Below are positions 35,553-44,636 of a stretch of DNA of 64,000 nucleotides, piece by piece. The notes beneath the pieces were generated by a model. That model saw only the letters and a program-made list of their open reading frames with translations, was not told the DNA's origin and did not search any database. The position numbers and the translations under genes were made by a program. The stretch's first letter is position 1, and every line of letters begins with the position of its first letter. The stretch is from Kaustia mangrovi (GTDB taxonomy: Bacteria; Pseudomonadota; Alphaproteobacteria; Rhizobiales; Im1), in contig NZ_CP058214.1 in assembly GCF_015482775.1 (NCBI RefSeq), forward strand, positions 868,001-932,000, read 5' to 3'.

Positions 35553-36130
35553 AGCGACACCATGCGGTAGGGCGCGATGAGCGCCTTGACGGTCGCCGGC
35601 ATCTCGATGGCCGCCCCGTCGAAGGCGAGCGGCTCGCGATGCTCGAACCAGTGCGCCACGAGCTGGAGGATCGCCTGGCGCAACGGTGCCGGCACATCGC
35701 CCGGCGCCGCGCCGAACCCCGCCGTGAACATGATCTCGATGCCGTTGAGGGCCCGTGTCGCCCGGCCCGGCCAGCCATCGTGACCGGGCCGGGCGACGCG
35801 CGCCGGCAGGCTGGCCGTGTCGACGACATATTCGCTCCCGGCGAGCGTCGTCGCCGTACCGCCCTCGTCATACAGGCGCACGGCATCGACCGACTGGACG
35901 GGCCCGAACGGCAGGGAGACGGTGCCGCCCTCCGGCCAGCGATCCAGGAACAGCGACCAGCTCTGCGTCAGGAAGGCCCGCCTGGTGGCGAGCTCCAGAT
36001 GCGCCCGCGCCGCCGTGACGAGCGCCTGGACGAGCTGGTCCTCGTTGGAATCGTCCACCTTCAGATGCGCCTTCGCATCCGCGAGGCTGACCGGCTCGTC
36101 CGCCGGTCCGAGATTGAGCATGGTGGTCAT
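35549..36130 (-). CDS. Head-tail connector, phiE125 gp8 type (g6-like)
   Basis: The 193-residue protein has PVSLADAKAHLKVDDSNEDQL, ARAHLELATRRAFLTQSW and C-terminal PAPLRQAILQLVAHWFEHRE, the pattern of the phiE125 gp8/YqbG adaptor family. It forms the ring below the portal. The 105 bases between it and the capsid gene hold no further frame. Confidence 0.92.
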   Translation of the reverse strand: MTTMLNLGPADEPVSLADAKAHLKVDDSNEDQLVQALVTAARAHLELATRRAFLTQSWSLFLDRWPEGGTVSLPFGPVQSVDAVRLYDEGGTATTLAGSEYVVDTASLPARVARPGHDGWPGRATRALNGIEIMFTAGFGAAPGDVPAPLRQAILQLVAHWFEHREPLAFDGAAIEMPATVKALIAPYRMVSL

Positions 36131-36235
36131 CGCAAACTCCCCTTGTTCGAAGGTCCTCGATGGCGATGCGGGCGCGGGGGTCCGTCGCCGGACCGTCGCG
36201 CCCGCATCCCGGTGTGGCTGCCAGGGGGAGAGACC

Positions 36236-37510
36236 TCAGCTCACACCGAACTTCAGAAGCTTGATCGCCTCGAAGTTCTGCACGCCGCCGCCGACGCGCT
36301 TGGTCGTGTAGAACAGCACATAGGGCTTGCTCGAATAGGGATCGCGCAGGATCCTGACGCCCAGCCGGTCGACGATCAGATAGCCGCGGCGGAAGTCGCC
36401 GAAGGCCACCGCGAGCGCGTCGGAGCCGATATCGGGCATCTCCTCGGCTTCCGCGATCGGGGCGGTCATCAGCGTCGCCGCCCCGCCCGCCTGGGCCGCC
36501 GGCTGCCACAGATAGTTGCCGTCGGCGTCCTTGATCTTGCGGATCTCGGCTTGCGTCTTGCGGTTCATCACCCAGTGCGCGTTCTGGCGGTAGCCGCTCT
36601 TCAGCGCATAGACGAGGTCGATGAGCACGTCGCCGGCATCGCTTGCGGGAAGGCCGCCATCGACGCCGGTGGCCACAGTGCCGAGGCTGCCCCAGCTCCA
36701 GCTCCCGTCATCGACGACGGGATAGTCGAGGAAGCCGCGCGGCTTGGCCACGCCGTCGCCATTGACGAAGGCTGCGCCTTCCTGCTCGGCGAAGACGGTC
36801 TGGACCTCCTCGGCGATCCACTGGTCGATATTGACCGCGGCGTCGTCGAGCAGGCTCTGGGTCGCCGCCGGCATGGCATAGAGCTCCATGGTCGGGAACT
36901 GGAGCTCGGCCAGCGTCGGCGCGGCGGTCTCGGGCCGGGCATCGGTCTCGCCCACCCAGCCGGTCGCAGCCCCCGACGTCGCAAAGGGCTTCTTGTAGAC
37001 GGAGCCGGAGACCTGGCGCACGCCGGCAATGGCGCGGATGGGCGAGGCCGAGGCGAGCATGCGGCCGATCTCCGCCTCCGTCTCCTCCGGCACCAGATAG
37101 CCGCCATCGGGGTCAGAGCCGACCGACAGCGCCTTCGCCTCCAGCGCCGTCAGATTGTGCGCCTCGCCCTTGCGGACATAGGCCTGGAAGGCAGCCTTGT
37201 GCTCGCCGGCATGGGCGTTGCGGCCGGCATCGCCCCCGCCATGCTCCAGGCCGGGCCGGTGCGCCTTGAGGGCGAGATCGTCGACGACGCGCTTGTACTC
37301 GTCGAGCGCGGTGTTGATGCGCTGGACCTTCTCCTCCGTCACCACATCGGCCGCCATGCGGCGCTCGATCTCGGTCAGCCGGTCGTCATTGGCGTCCTTG
37401 AAGGCCTCGAAGGCCTGCATGAACTCGTCGAAGGCGCCGGTCAGGTCGCCATTGGCGGGCGCGCCGGCCACCTTGGTCTCGAGCGCCGGGGTGGACTGGG
37501 TCTGGGTCAT
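36236..37510 (-). CDS. Major capsid protein, HK97 fold (g5-like)
   Basis: The 424-residue protein has an N-terminal coiled-coil delta domain (about 20-75), a protease-type linker, and the HK97 body with DPDGGYLVPEETEAEI, QFPTMELYAMPAATQSLLDDA and AFVNGDGVAKPRGFLD. The chosen ATG at 37510 has GAGGAG upstream and lies 8 bases after the protease stop. Nothing in it looks damaged, so particles should be able to form. Confidence 0.95.
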   Translation of the reverse strand: MTQTQSTPALETKVAGAPANGDLTGAFDEFMQAFEAFKDANDDRLTEIERRMAADVVTEEKVQRINTALDEYKRVVDDLALKAHRPGLEHGGGDAGRNAHAGEHKAAFQAYVRKGEAHNLTALEAKALSVGSDPDGGYLVPEETEAEIGRMLASASPIRAIAGVRQVSGSVYKKPFATSGAATGWVGETDARPETAAPTLAELQFPTMELYAMPAATQSLLDDAAVNIDQWIAEEVQTVFAEQEGAAFVNGDGVAKPRGFLDYPVVDDGSWSWGSLGTVATGVDGGLPASDAGDVLIDLVYALKSGYRQNAHWVMNRKTQAEIRKIKDADGNYLWQPAAQAGGAATLMTAPIAEAEEMPDIGSDALAVAFGDFRRGYLIVDRLGVRILRDPYSSKPYVLFYTTKRVGGGVQNFEAIKLLKFGVS

Positions 37511-37518
37511 CTTGCTCC

Positions 37519-38076
37519 TCACTGCAGTTCACGTTGAAGTCGGAAGGCCGTCGCCTGCATGCGCCGGGCGAGGGTGGCGGCGGGTGCCGCCGGACGGGCC
37601 GGCGCGATCCGTGCGCCGGGATGGAGGGGAAAGGTCACGATGGAGATCTCCCAGAGATCGAGCGCGGCGAGCTCGCGCAGGGCCTGTCCGGAGCGCCGCC
37701 TGGCGGTCACCGTGCGAAAGCCGATGGAGAGCCCGTCGACACCGCCCGCGCGGATCAGGCTCGCAAGCTCGCGCGCCCGGGCCACCCCGTCCGCCAGCCG
37801 ACCGCGCACATGGAGCCCGTGGCCGTCCTCGCGCATTGCGAGCCACACGCCGACAGGCTCTGCCGGGTCGTGCTGAAACAGCATGCGCACCGCCCCCGGA
37901 GGCCTTCGGGCGAGCGAGCGTTGAAAGGCGCCGCGAAGCACCACGTCGCCGCCGAGATCGGGCGTGCCGAACAGGCTGGCATAGCCCTCGAAGACGCCCT
38001 CCCCGTCCACCGATGCGCGTCCGACGCGCCCGGTCCGCGCGCGCGACGGCGCGGCCGGCGTGATCACACCGTCCAT
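37519..38076 (-). CDS. Prohead protease, HK97 U35 family (g4-like)
   Basis: This 185-residue serine protease trims the capsid delta domain during head maturation. The motifs are GYASLFGTPDLGGDVVLRGAF, catalytic His in RMLFQHDPAEPVG and catalytic Ser in GVDGLSIGFRTV. The frame begins with a TTG at 38088, but the ATG at 38076 has GAGGGA upstream and is preferred. Confidence 0.92.
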   Translation of the reverse strand: MDGVITPAAPSRARTGRVGRASVDGEGVFEGYASLFGTPDLGGDVVLRGAFQRSLARRPPGAVRMLFQHDPAEPVGVWLAMREDGHGLHVRGRLADGVARARELASLIRAGGVDGLSIGFRTVTARRRSGQALRELAALDLWEISIVTFPLHPGARIAPARPAAPAATLARRMQATAFRLQRELQ

Positions 38077-38105
38077 GAGATCCCTCAATCTTGCGAAAGG
38101 TCAGG

Positions 38106-39335
38106 TCAGCCGGACGACGCCGGCGAAAGGCGGTCGCCGCCCTCGACGGGCTCGTAGCCGACGGCGGCGCGCTTCTCGTTCACCGTCAGGAAGCTCGAGC
38201 GCTCCACCCGGTCCCACAGCGCCTCGCGCTCGCCCGACAGCGCGTCCACCCGGTCGGCGTCGTACCACAGCCGCAGATCGCCGCCATAGGCGGGGGCGAG
38301 CCAGTTGGTCAGCGCCTGTGCGGTGCGCGCCACGAGCGGCAGGACCGTCTGGCGCCAGAAGGTGCGGTTGGCCTCGGCATAGTTCGCGAAGGTGTTGTCG
38401 CCGGGAATGCCGAGCAGCATGGGCGGCACGCCGAAGGCCAGCGCGATCTCGCGGGCGGCCACGTGCTTGGCCTCGATGAAGTCCATGTCCTTCGGGCTGA
38501 AGCCCATGGATTTCCAGTCGAGCCCGCCTTCCAGCACCAGCGGCCGCCCGGCATTCGCCGCCCCCTGATAGGCGCTCTCCAGCTCGTGCTTGAGGCGGGA
38601 GAACTGCTCCTCGCTGAGGTTGTGGTCGCCGTCGGGGCCGGTATAGACGAGCGCGCCGGAGGGCCTGGCCGCATTGTCGAGCAGCGCCTTGTTCCAGACC
38701 CCGGCGGCATTGTGGATATCGGTGCTGCGCGCGGCCGCCTCGAAGGGACTCAGCCCGTAATGGTCGTTGCCCGGATTGAACAGGCGCGCATGGAGGATGG
38801 GCGGCACGGGGCCTCCCGCCCCGTCCTGCCGGAACCGGACAGTCTGCCCGTTGGCGCCGTATTCGTACGCCTCCGGCCAGCCATTGCCCCCCGGCACGAC
38901 CTTCATCCGGTCGGGGCGCAGCACATGGAGCTCGCGCACCGCGCCGCCGATGGCGACGGCCTCCAGATAGGCGTTCCCGGAGACCTGCAGATGGCCGTAG
39001 AAGGTCTCCATCAACATCGCGCCGCCCTGGGCCGGGTTCGGCTCGGCGAGCAGCGCCAGGAAGGGATGGCTCGCATGCTCGCGCTCGCCCTCGTAGAGCA
39101 GCCAGGAGACGCTGGCGGCCGCCTCCGCGATCATGCGCACGCAGCGATAGCCGACCGCGTTCTGGGAGAAGCCCTCCCGGGTCAGGTCGGCATAGTTGCG
39201 CGGCGTCCAGACGGGCCGGCCCTGGCTGTGCAGGGCGATCACGGGCCCCGTCCGGCTCATCTTGCGCTCCGGCGGCGCAGGCGGTCTGTGCGCGCGGCCC
39301 ATGAGCCGCCGCAGCCCTTGTGAAACTGAGGCCAT
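38106..39335 (-). CDS. Portal protein, HK97 family (g3-like)
   Basis: The 409-residue protein has NAVGYRCVRMIAEAAASVSWLLY, GNAYLEAV, HVLRPDRMKVVPG, HARLFNPGNDHYGLSPFEAA and ALAFGVPPMLLGIPGDNTFANYAEA, all diagnostic of HK97-type portals. It is the DNA channel and the docking point for terminase. The ATG at 39335 begins the conserved N-terminus; the longer frame is shadow sequence. Lies 53 bases after the terminase stop. Confidence 0.95.
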   Translation of the reverse strand: MASVSQGLRRLMGRAHRPPAPPERKMSRTGPVIALHSQGRPVWTPRNYADLTREGFSQNAVGYRCVRMIAEAAASVSWLLYEGEREHASHPFLALLAEPNPAQGGAMLMETFYGHLQVSGNAYLEAVAIGGAVRELHVLRPDRMKVVPGGNGWPEAYEYGANGQTVRFRQDGAGGPVPPILHARLFNPGNDHYGLSPFEAAARSTDIHNAAGVWNKALLDNAARPSGALVYTGPDGDHNLSEEQFSRLKHELESAYQGAANAGRPLVLEGGLDWKSMGFSPKDMDFIEAKHVAAREIALAFGVPPMLLGIPGDNTFANYAEANRTFWRQTVLPLVARTAQALTNWLAPAYGGDLRLWYDADRVDALSGEREALWDRVERSSFLTVNEKRAAVGYEPVEGGDRLSPASSG

Positions 39336-39388
39336 GACGTCGATCCGTCCTTCGTTGTTCGGTGTGCGAGATACCCGCAAGACGCCCG

Positions 39389-40726
39389 TCAGAGCGTGCG
39401 GACCTTGGGCGCGCCGTGCGTGCGCGACAGCATCAGCTCGGTGAGCGCCCAGACGAGCGCGTCCACCCGGTCGGGGCTGCGGCCGCGCGCGGCGAGGATG
39501 GAGTCGAAGGCGCACATCTCGTCCTCGAGCTCCGGAAAGGTGCCCGCATGGCTGACGCGCCCCTGTTCGTAGAGGGCCGCGACCGGTTCCGCGCGCACCC
39601 GCTTGCCGCGCGAGGCGCGCACGCACCGGACAGGAATGCCGGGGTCGGCCTCGTGCATCACCGCCGCGACGAGGTCTCCGCCCTGATTGACCTCCGCCAC
39701 GAGCCGGTCGGCGCAGAAGGCGCGGTAGAGCGCGACCGCGGCCCGCGCCCAGCGCATTGGCGAGGCCCGCTCCACGGTGCCGTCGGCCAGCACATAGGCC
39801 CGCCCGTCGAGCCCGCGCCCGGCGCAGACGATGCCGCAGGCATTCGCCCCCTCCCCGCTCGTGACCGGCGGGTCGACGGCGACCACGATGCGGGCAAGCT
39901 CCGGCGCCCGCGAGATGCGCGCGCCCTCGATGGCGTCGCGCCGGAACAGGGCATGCGGGTCGTCCTCGATCAGCTCGCCATCGAGCTCCTGCCGGCCGAG
40001 CCGCGTGCCCTCGTAGCGCGCGACCACCGCCTCCAGGAAGCCCGGGGCGAGATTGTGCTTATTGTCCCGTGTCGACGCGCGGCTGACCACGGTGCGCTCC
40101 TGCGCCATGAGGCGCTTGAGAAGCGGCACCGCCCGCGGCGTCGTCGTGACGACCTGACGCGGGCGGTGGCCGAGGCGCAGGGCGAATTGCAGCATGTCCC
40201 AGGCGGCATCCCCGTTGCGCCACTTGGCGAGTTCGTCGCACCAGGCGACATCGAACTGCGGGCCGCGCAGCGCGTCGGGCTCCTCCGCGGAGAAAAGCTG
40301 GGCGATACAGCCATTCGGCCAGGTAAGCTGGCGCCGCGACGGCTCGAAGAGCGGCCTCTCGCCATCGCCATGGACCGCGAGAAGGCCGGAGACGCCCTCC
40401 ACCATGACGCTCCGCGCATCCCCCATGGTCTGGCCGACGAGCGCGATGCGGCTCGCCGGCACCTCCGCCATGGGCGCGATGCCGAGCGCCTGAGCCCTGA
40501 TCCATTCCGCGCCGGCCCGGGTCTTTCCCGCGCCGCGCCCGCCGAGCAGGACCCAGACGGTCCAGCCGGCCATGCCGCCGCGAATGTCGGGCGGGAGCTG
40601 GTCGAGGCGGCCCCATAGCGCCCAGTCGCGTTCCATGAGCGCGATGTCGTCGGCATCGAGCGTCGCCGCGAAAGTCTCAAGACGCGTCCTGCTCGGACAG
40701 TTCCGCAAGGCGCTGCGCAAGCGCAT
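39389..40726 (-). CDS. Terminase large subunit (g2-like)
   Basis: This is the packaging ATPase/nuclease. Walker A is LLGGRGAGKTRAG, Walker B FDVAWCDELAKW, and the nuclease half has acidic motifs VVAVDPPVTSG and DRVDALVWALTEL. In GTAs the large subunit packages random host DNA. The start is uncertain: the frame opens with a GTG at 40777, has an ATG at 40726 (overlaps the small subunit by 50 bases) and another at 40636. Family-like sequence (LDADDIALMERDWALW) begins before 40636, so 40726 is used. Confidence 0.9.
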   Translation of the reverse strand: MRLRSALRNCPSRTRLETFAATLDADDIALMERDWALWGRLDQLPPDIRGGMAGWTVWVLLGGRGAGKTRAGAEWIRAQALGIAPMAEVPASRIALVGQTMGDARSVMVEGVSGLLAVHGDGERPLFEPSRRQLTWPNGCIAQLFSAEEPDALRGPQFDVAWCDELAKWRNGDAAWDMLQFALRLGHRPRQVVTTTPRAVPLLKRLMAQERTVVSRASTRDNKHNLAPGFLEAVVARYEGTRLGRQELDGELIEDDPHALFRRDAIEGARISRAPELARIVVAVDPPVTSGEGANACGIVCAGRGLDGRAYVLADGTVERASPMRWARAAVALYRAFCADRLVAEVNQGGDLVAAVMHEADPGIPVRCVRASRGKRVRAEPVAALYEQGRVSHAGTFPELEDEMCAFDSILAARGRSPDRVDALVWALTELMLSRTHGAPKVRTL

Positions 40727-41147
40727 TGCGGCGTTCGTCGATATCACGGAATCCGTGATCGATCCGGTCGGTGTCACAGGCGGCGGGCCCTCCTTCGTCC
40801 GGCCCCTGAAGCGTCAGGAGCTTTTCGTAGATGCGCACGAGCGCGCTGACCGTGCGCGCATCGCGTTCGCGCTGGGCGGCATCGCCGCCACCCTCCGGCG
40901 CGCTCGCCGCGAGCCGCTGCTCGAGAAGGGCGAGCTGGCGCTCGACCACCACGCGCAGCCGCTCGCCCAGCGGTTCCTGTCTGGCAGGCGTCCACTTCGA
41001 CCGGCGGGGCCAGTTCTCCTCCCTGATCCGCTTGTAAAGAGTCCTCCGGGTCACCCCGAATCTCGCGACGATCTGCGATACCGAGCCGTCGCCCGCGCAA
41101 TAGGCAGCGCGCGCACCGGCCCAGTCGGGCCCTGCGTTTTCGCTCAT
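40677..41147 (-). CDS. Terminase small subunit-like protein (g1-like)
   Basis: The 156-residue protein has an N-terminal helix-turn-helix (SVSQIVARFGVTRRTLYKRIREENWPRR) and a helical C-terminal half with heptad-like repeats, the structure of small terminases, which recognise DNA for packaging. It is the first gene of the GTA cluster. It is divergent from the PBP gene across a 361-base region. Confidence 0.8.
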   Translation of the reverse strand: MSENAGPDWAGARAAYCAGDGSVSQIVARFGVTRRTLYKRIREENWPRRSKWTPARQEPLGERLRVVVERQLALLEQRLAASAPEGGGDAAQRERDARTVSALVRIYEKLLTLQGPDEGGPAACDTDRIDHGFRDIDERRNALAQRLAELSEQDAS

Positions 41148-41508
41148 ATGCCGAACACACCAGTGGAGAGGACAGAAAGACCGACGCGCGTCGGCAATCC
41201 TGGACGCCTTCGCGCCCGCGGCTCGCCGTCACCCGCATTTGTCGGATTGTGCCCTCTTATAGACACATGACCGTCACGCTGTCAATTAAAAAATCACCTT
41301 ATTCGTAAAATTATATCTTGGCGGATTGTCGGCCTCCCGGCCTGCCCGCAGCCTATATACGGTCTGGCTATCGGGGCGGGGATGGATGCGGCACCGGATC
41401 GCGTGAAATCCGCACGCAGTTGGTCTATAGTCTGTCACTGACGCCGCCGCTTGTGGGCCCGATGCGGCGGAACGAGGCAACAGGTGGGGTTTCCGGGTGT
41501 GCTGGTCC
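41148..41508. promoter_or_regulatory. Divergent promoter region between the GTA cluster and the PBP gene
   Basis: The region is GC-rich except for an AT-rich stretch at about 41280-41325, including TTAAAAAATCA and AAAATTATAT, which stands out sharply from its surroundings. This is the likely promoter area for the GTA operon, the PBP gene or both. There is a half CtrA-like TTAA but not a full box. No convincing gene lies here. Confidence 0.45.
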
Positions 41509-43914
41509 ATGAGCGGCCAGCGGGTGCTGCGGCCGTTGCGCCGCCGGCCCCTCGACGGCATCGGACCGGAGGCAGGCCCACCGCAGCAGCAGATCTGGAG
41601 CTACAGGGACCGGGTCCGGAGTACTGGGGTGTCAGAAAGACCGTCCACCAATCCTGTCTACCGTTTCTTCTTCGCCGTCGATGCGTGGTGCAGCTCCGGC
41701 TTCTACGAGATTCGGGACAGGTTCAGGCGCATGTGGAGCGCCTATTCGGCGCTGCTCGACCGGGTCCGCATCGGCGGACCGCCGCGGCTGCTCTTCGAAC
41801 TCGTCTCAGACGGCGCGACGCTCGGGCTCCTCTTCGCCCTCGGCGTGCTTTACTACGCCCTGCCCCCCTTCTCCGGGACCGGCGACATCTGGAACCAGGG
41901 CCGCGACTACGCGGTGACCTTCACCGACTCCAATGGCGAGATCATCGGGCGCCGCGGCATCCGCCAGGACGACGCCATACCGCTCGACGAGATCCCCCAG
42001 AACGTGGTCCGCGCGGTGCTTGCGACCGAGGACCAGCGGTTCCTGAAGCATTTCGGCCTCGACATCCAGGGCACACTGCGTGCGCTGGTTGAGAACCTGC
42101 GGGCGAAGGACGTGGTTCAGGGCGGCTCCACCCTCACCCAGCAGCTCGCCAAGAACCTGTTCCTCAACCCCGAGCGCACCCTCCAGCGCAAGGTCAACGA
42201 GGCCTTCCTCGCCCTGTGGATCGAGGCGCGCCTCACCAAGCCGGAAATCCTCAAGCTCTATCTCGACCGGTCCTATCTCGGCGGCGGCACCTATGGCGTG
42301 GAGGCAGCCGCACAGTTCTATTTCGGCAAATCGATCCGGGACGTGAACCTGTCGGAGGCCGCCATGCTCGCGGGCCTCTTCAAGGCGCCGAGCAACTTCG
42401 CGCCGCATGTCAACCCGGAAGCGGCCCGCGCACGCGCCAATGTCGTGCTCTACCGCATGCTCGACGTGGGCGTCATCAGCCAGGGCGAGCTTCTGGAAGC
42501 GCGCCGCAACCCGGCCGAATTCGCCTCCGAGCGCGATCACTACAGCCCGGACTGGTTCCTCGACTGGGCCTATGAGGAAACGCTGGCGACACTGAAGACC
42601 TACGGCCTGGAGACCGAATATGTGATCGAGGTGAAGACCACGATCGACATGGCCATGCAGAGGACCGGCCAGACGCTGATCAACGAGATGCTGGACAAGG
42701 AGGGCGAGGAGCGTCACGTCACCCAGGGCGCGCTCGTGTCGCTCACCCCCCGGGGCGCGGTAAAGGCCATTGTCGGCGGGCGAGACTACGAGGACAGCCA
42801 GTTCAACCGCGCCATCGACGCCCTGCGCCAGCCGGGTTCGGCCTTCAAGCCCTTCGTCTACATGGCCGCGCTTAGGGCGGGCTATCACCCGAACACCGTC
42901 GTCTACGACGTGCCGATCACCGTCGGCAACTGGACCCCGAAGAACTATACGCGCCGCTATACGGGCCGCACCACGCTGGTGACGGCGCTGAAGAAGTCCT
43001 ACAACACCATCCCCGTGCATATCGCGCAGAATATCGGGCGCAAGGCGATCATCCAGGCCGCCGAGCTCGCCGGCCTGCGCACGAAGCTGTCGCCGGTGCC
43101 CTCGCTGCCGCTGGGCACCAACGAGGTCACGCTGATCGACCTGACGAGCGCCTATGCGGGCTTCGCCAATGGCGGCCACGCGATCACGCCCTATACGGTG
43201 CTGGAGATCAAGCGCCCCAATGGCGAGGTGCTCTACAGCCGCGACACCGCCCGCCCCGCGCCGCCGCAGACCCTCGAGCCGGAGCTGGTGGAGGAGCTCA
43301 ACTACATGCTGAACCAGGTCGTGCGCTCCGGCACCGGGCGGCGCGCGCTCCTCGGCTTCACGCCCCAGGCCGGCAAGACCGGCACCAACCAGGACTATCG
43401 CGATGCCTGGTTCATGGGCTTCACCGCCCACTATGTGACCGGCGTGTGGTACGGCAATGACGACTTCACGCCGATGAAGCGCATCACGGGCGGCAGCCTG
43501 CCGGCCATGACGTGGAAGTCGTTCATGGAGAAGGCGCTCGAGACGAAGGTCGCCGAAGCGCTGCCCGGCGTTCCGCTGGACGACAGCTACGCCCGATATA
43601 TCGCGCGCCAGGATGAGGGCCAGGAGGCGCCTGTGGTCGGCGGCACGGCGGACGAGCTCCCCACGCGCGTCACGGTCGACACGACCAACAGCCGCCAGCA
43701 GGTCCCGGAGCGCCGCGAACGCCGGGCCGATCCGGTGGTCCGCGTGTTGCAGAGCATGTTCTCGCTGTTCAGCGGCTCCTCGAGCGAGCCCTCCCCGCCG
43801 CCGCGGCGTGCCGAACCGCCCCGGCGCCAGGTCGACAGCAGCGGATCCGCGCGCCAGCGCAGCACTCCCAATTTCTCCGAACGCCGGCGCGAGCTGGAGG
43901 ATAGCCTGCGGTGA
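41509..43914 (+). CDS. Class A penicillin-binding protein (PBP1A-type)
   Basis: This bifunctional enzyme makes peptidoglycan strands and cross-links them at the inner membrane. After a cytoplasmic N-terminus of about 95 residues comes one membrane segment (ATLGLLFALGVLYYAL), a GT51 glycosyltransferase (ATEDQRFLKHFGLD, GGSTLTQQLAKNLFL, KILELYL-like KPEILKLYLDRSYLGGGTYG), then a transpeptidase with SxxK (GSAFKPF, Ser444), SYN (KKSYNT) and KTG (AGKTGTNQ). The C-terminal ~90 residues are a disordered R/P/S-rich tail. The start could be GTG 41497 or ATG 41509; the ATG is used. About 800 residues, normal for the family. Confidence 0.93.
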   Translation: MSGQRVLRPLRRRPLDGIGPEAGPPQQQIWSYRDRVRSTGVSERPSTNPVYRFFFAVDAWCSSGFYEIRDRFRRMWSAYSALLDRVRIGGPPRLLFELVSDGATLGLLFALGVLYYALPPFSGTGDIWNQGRDYAVTFTDSNGEIIGRRGIRQDDAIPLDEIPQNVVRAVLATEDQRFLKHFGLDIQGTLRALVENLRAKDVVQGGSTLTQQLAKNLFLNPERTLQRKVNEAFLALWIEARLTKPEILKLYLDRSYLGGGTYGVEAAAQFYFGKSIRDVNLSEAAMLAGLFKAPSNFAPHVNPEAARARANVVLYRMLDVGVISQGELLEARRNPAEFASERDHYSPDWFLDWAYEETLATLKTYGLETEYVIEVKTTIDMAMQRTGQTLINEMLDKEGEERHVTQGALVSLTPRGAVKAIVGGRDYEDSQFNRAIDALRQPGSAFKPFVYMAALRAGYHPNTVVYDVPITVGNWTPKNYTRRYTGRTTLVTALKKSYNTIPVHIAQNIGRKAIIQAAELAGLRTKLSPVPSLPLGTNEVTLIDLTSAYAGFANGGHAITPYTVLEIKRPNGEVLYSRDTARPAPPQTLEPELVEELNYMLNQVVRSGTGRRALLGFTPQAGKTGTNQDYRDAWFMGFTAHYVTGVWYGNDDFTPMKRITGGSLPAMTWKSFMEKALETKVAEALPGVPLDDSYARYIARQDEGQEAPVVGGTADELPTRVTVDTTNSRQQVPERRERRADPVVRVLQSMFSLFSGSSSEPSPPPRRAEPPRRQVDSSGSARQRSTPNFSERRRELEDSLR

Positions 43915-44063
43915 CCGTTTTCCCACGTCTCCGGCCGAAAGCGCCTTCGCCAACAGCTTCGCGGTTTCCCAGACCATGCCGGATCGGTATCTTGTGATCG
44001 CCCATCGCCGCCTGCCGCGCCGTTGCGCGGGCGGTGGACGCAGTTAGTTCCCGGGGAGTGGCC

Positions 44064-44636
44064 GTGCGCTTGGTCTTCGATGCTCTGGTATTCATTCTGG
44101 TCGGACTGGGGCTCGGCTATTATTCCGCCGACCGGGCGGTGACCGACGGCCTGTCCTTCATCACCGAGCGCAACGGGCCCTGGACGATCTGGCCCGGGGT
44201 CGCCAGCCCGTCCGCCGATCCCTATACCCGCGCCCATTTCGCGACCGCCGGCAAGCTCGGGCTCAAGCAGTTCGAGGCGCTGGTCTATCGCGCCGAAACC
44301 GATTCCGGCGACCGCCCGCTCGATGCGAGCTGCATCTATCAGGTGACGGGGCTGCCGCTGGAAAGCCGCTGGTGGAACCTCGCCGTCTATACGCCGGGCC
44401 ACGAGCTGATGCCCAATCCCGCGGACCGCCACAGCTTCAATTCGGAGAACCTCATACGCGAGCCAGACGGCTCCTTCCGCATCGTTCTTGCCCGCGAGTC
44501 CCGGCCCGGCAACTGGATCCCCCTGGGCGACAGCCAGTCCCTCGAGCTCGTGCTCACCCTGTTCGCGCCCCCGGAGGCCTACAGGGAGGCGCCCGAGGCC
44601 GTCGCGCTTCCGCGCATCGAGCGGGAGGCCTGCTGA
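44064..44636 (+). CDS. DUF1214 membrane-anchored protein
   Basis: The 190-residue protein has one N-terminal membrane segment (ALVFILVGLGLGYYSA) and a DUF1214 jelly-roll domain (NGPWTIWPGVASP, YQVTGLPLESRWWNLAVYTP, NSENLIREPDGSFRIVLA). Function is unknown. The GTG at 44064 has GGGGAG seven bases upstream, so I prefer it to the GTG at 44034. It shares one base (TGATG) with the DUF1254 gene. Confidence 0.85.
   Translation: MRLVFDALVFILVGLGLGYYSADRAVTDGLSFITERNGPWTIWPGVASPSADPYTRAHFATAGKLGLKQFEALVYRAETDSGDRPLDASCIYQVTGLPLESRWWNLAVYTPGHELMPNPADRHSFNSENLIREPDGSFRIVLARESRPGNWIPLGDSQSLELVLTLFAPPEAYREAPEAVALPRIEREAC

Larger units (their letters stand above)
24391..41147 (-). mobile_element. RcGTA-type gene transfer agent structural cluster
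   Basis: Twenty-one minus-strand genes follow the order of the Rhodobacter capsulatus GTA: small and large terminase, portal, prohead protease, capsid, connectors, tail terminator, tail tube, chaperones, short tape measure, DUF2460, DUF2163, NlpC/P60 peptidase, TIM-barrel megaprotein and DUF2793, then a small coiled-coil membrane protein, lysozyme and holin. There is no integrase, repressor, replication gene or attachment site, and base composition matches the chromosome; these argue for a domesticated GTA rather than a prophage. Most genes overlap by 1-8 bases. The promoter is expected upstream of 41147. Confidence 0.88.

Noticed and set aside
24391-41147. Ordinary prophage
   Set aside because: No integrase, repressor, replication genes, tail fibre genes or attachment site; order and megaprotein fit a GTA better.
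41286-41561. 91-codon minus-strand open frame opposite the PBP start
   Set aside because: Low-complexity product that covers the AT-rich promoter area; no coding signature.
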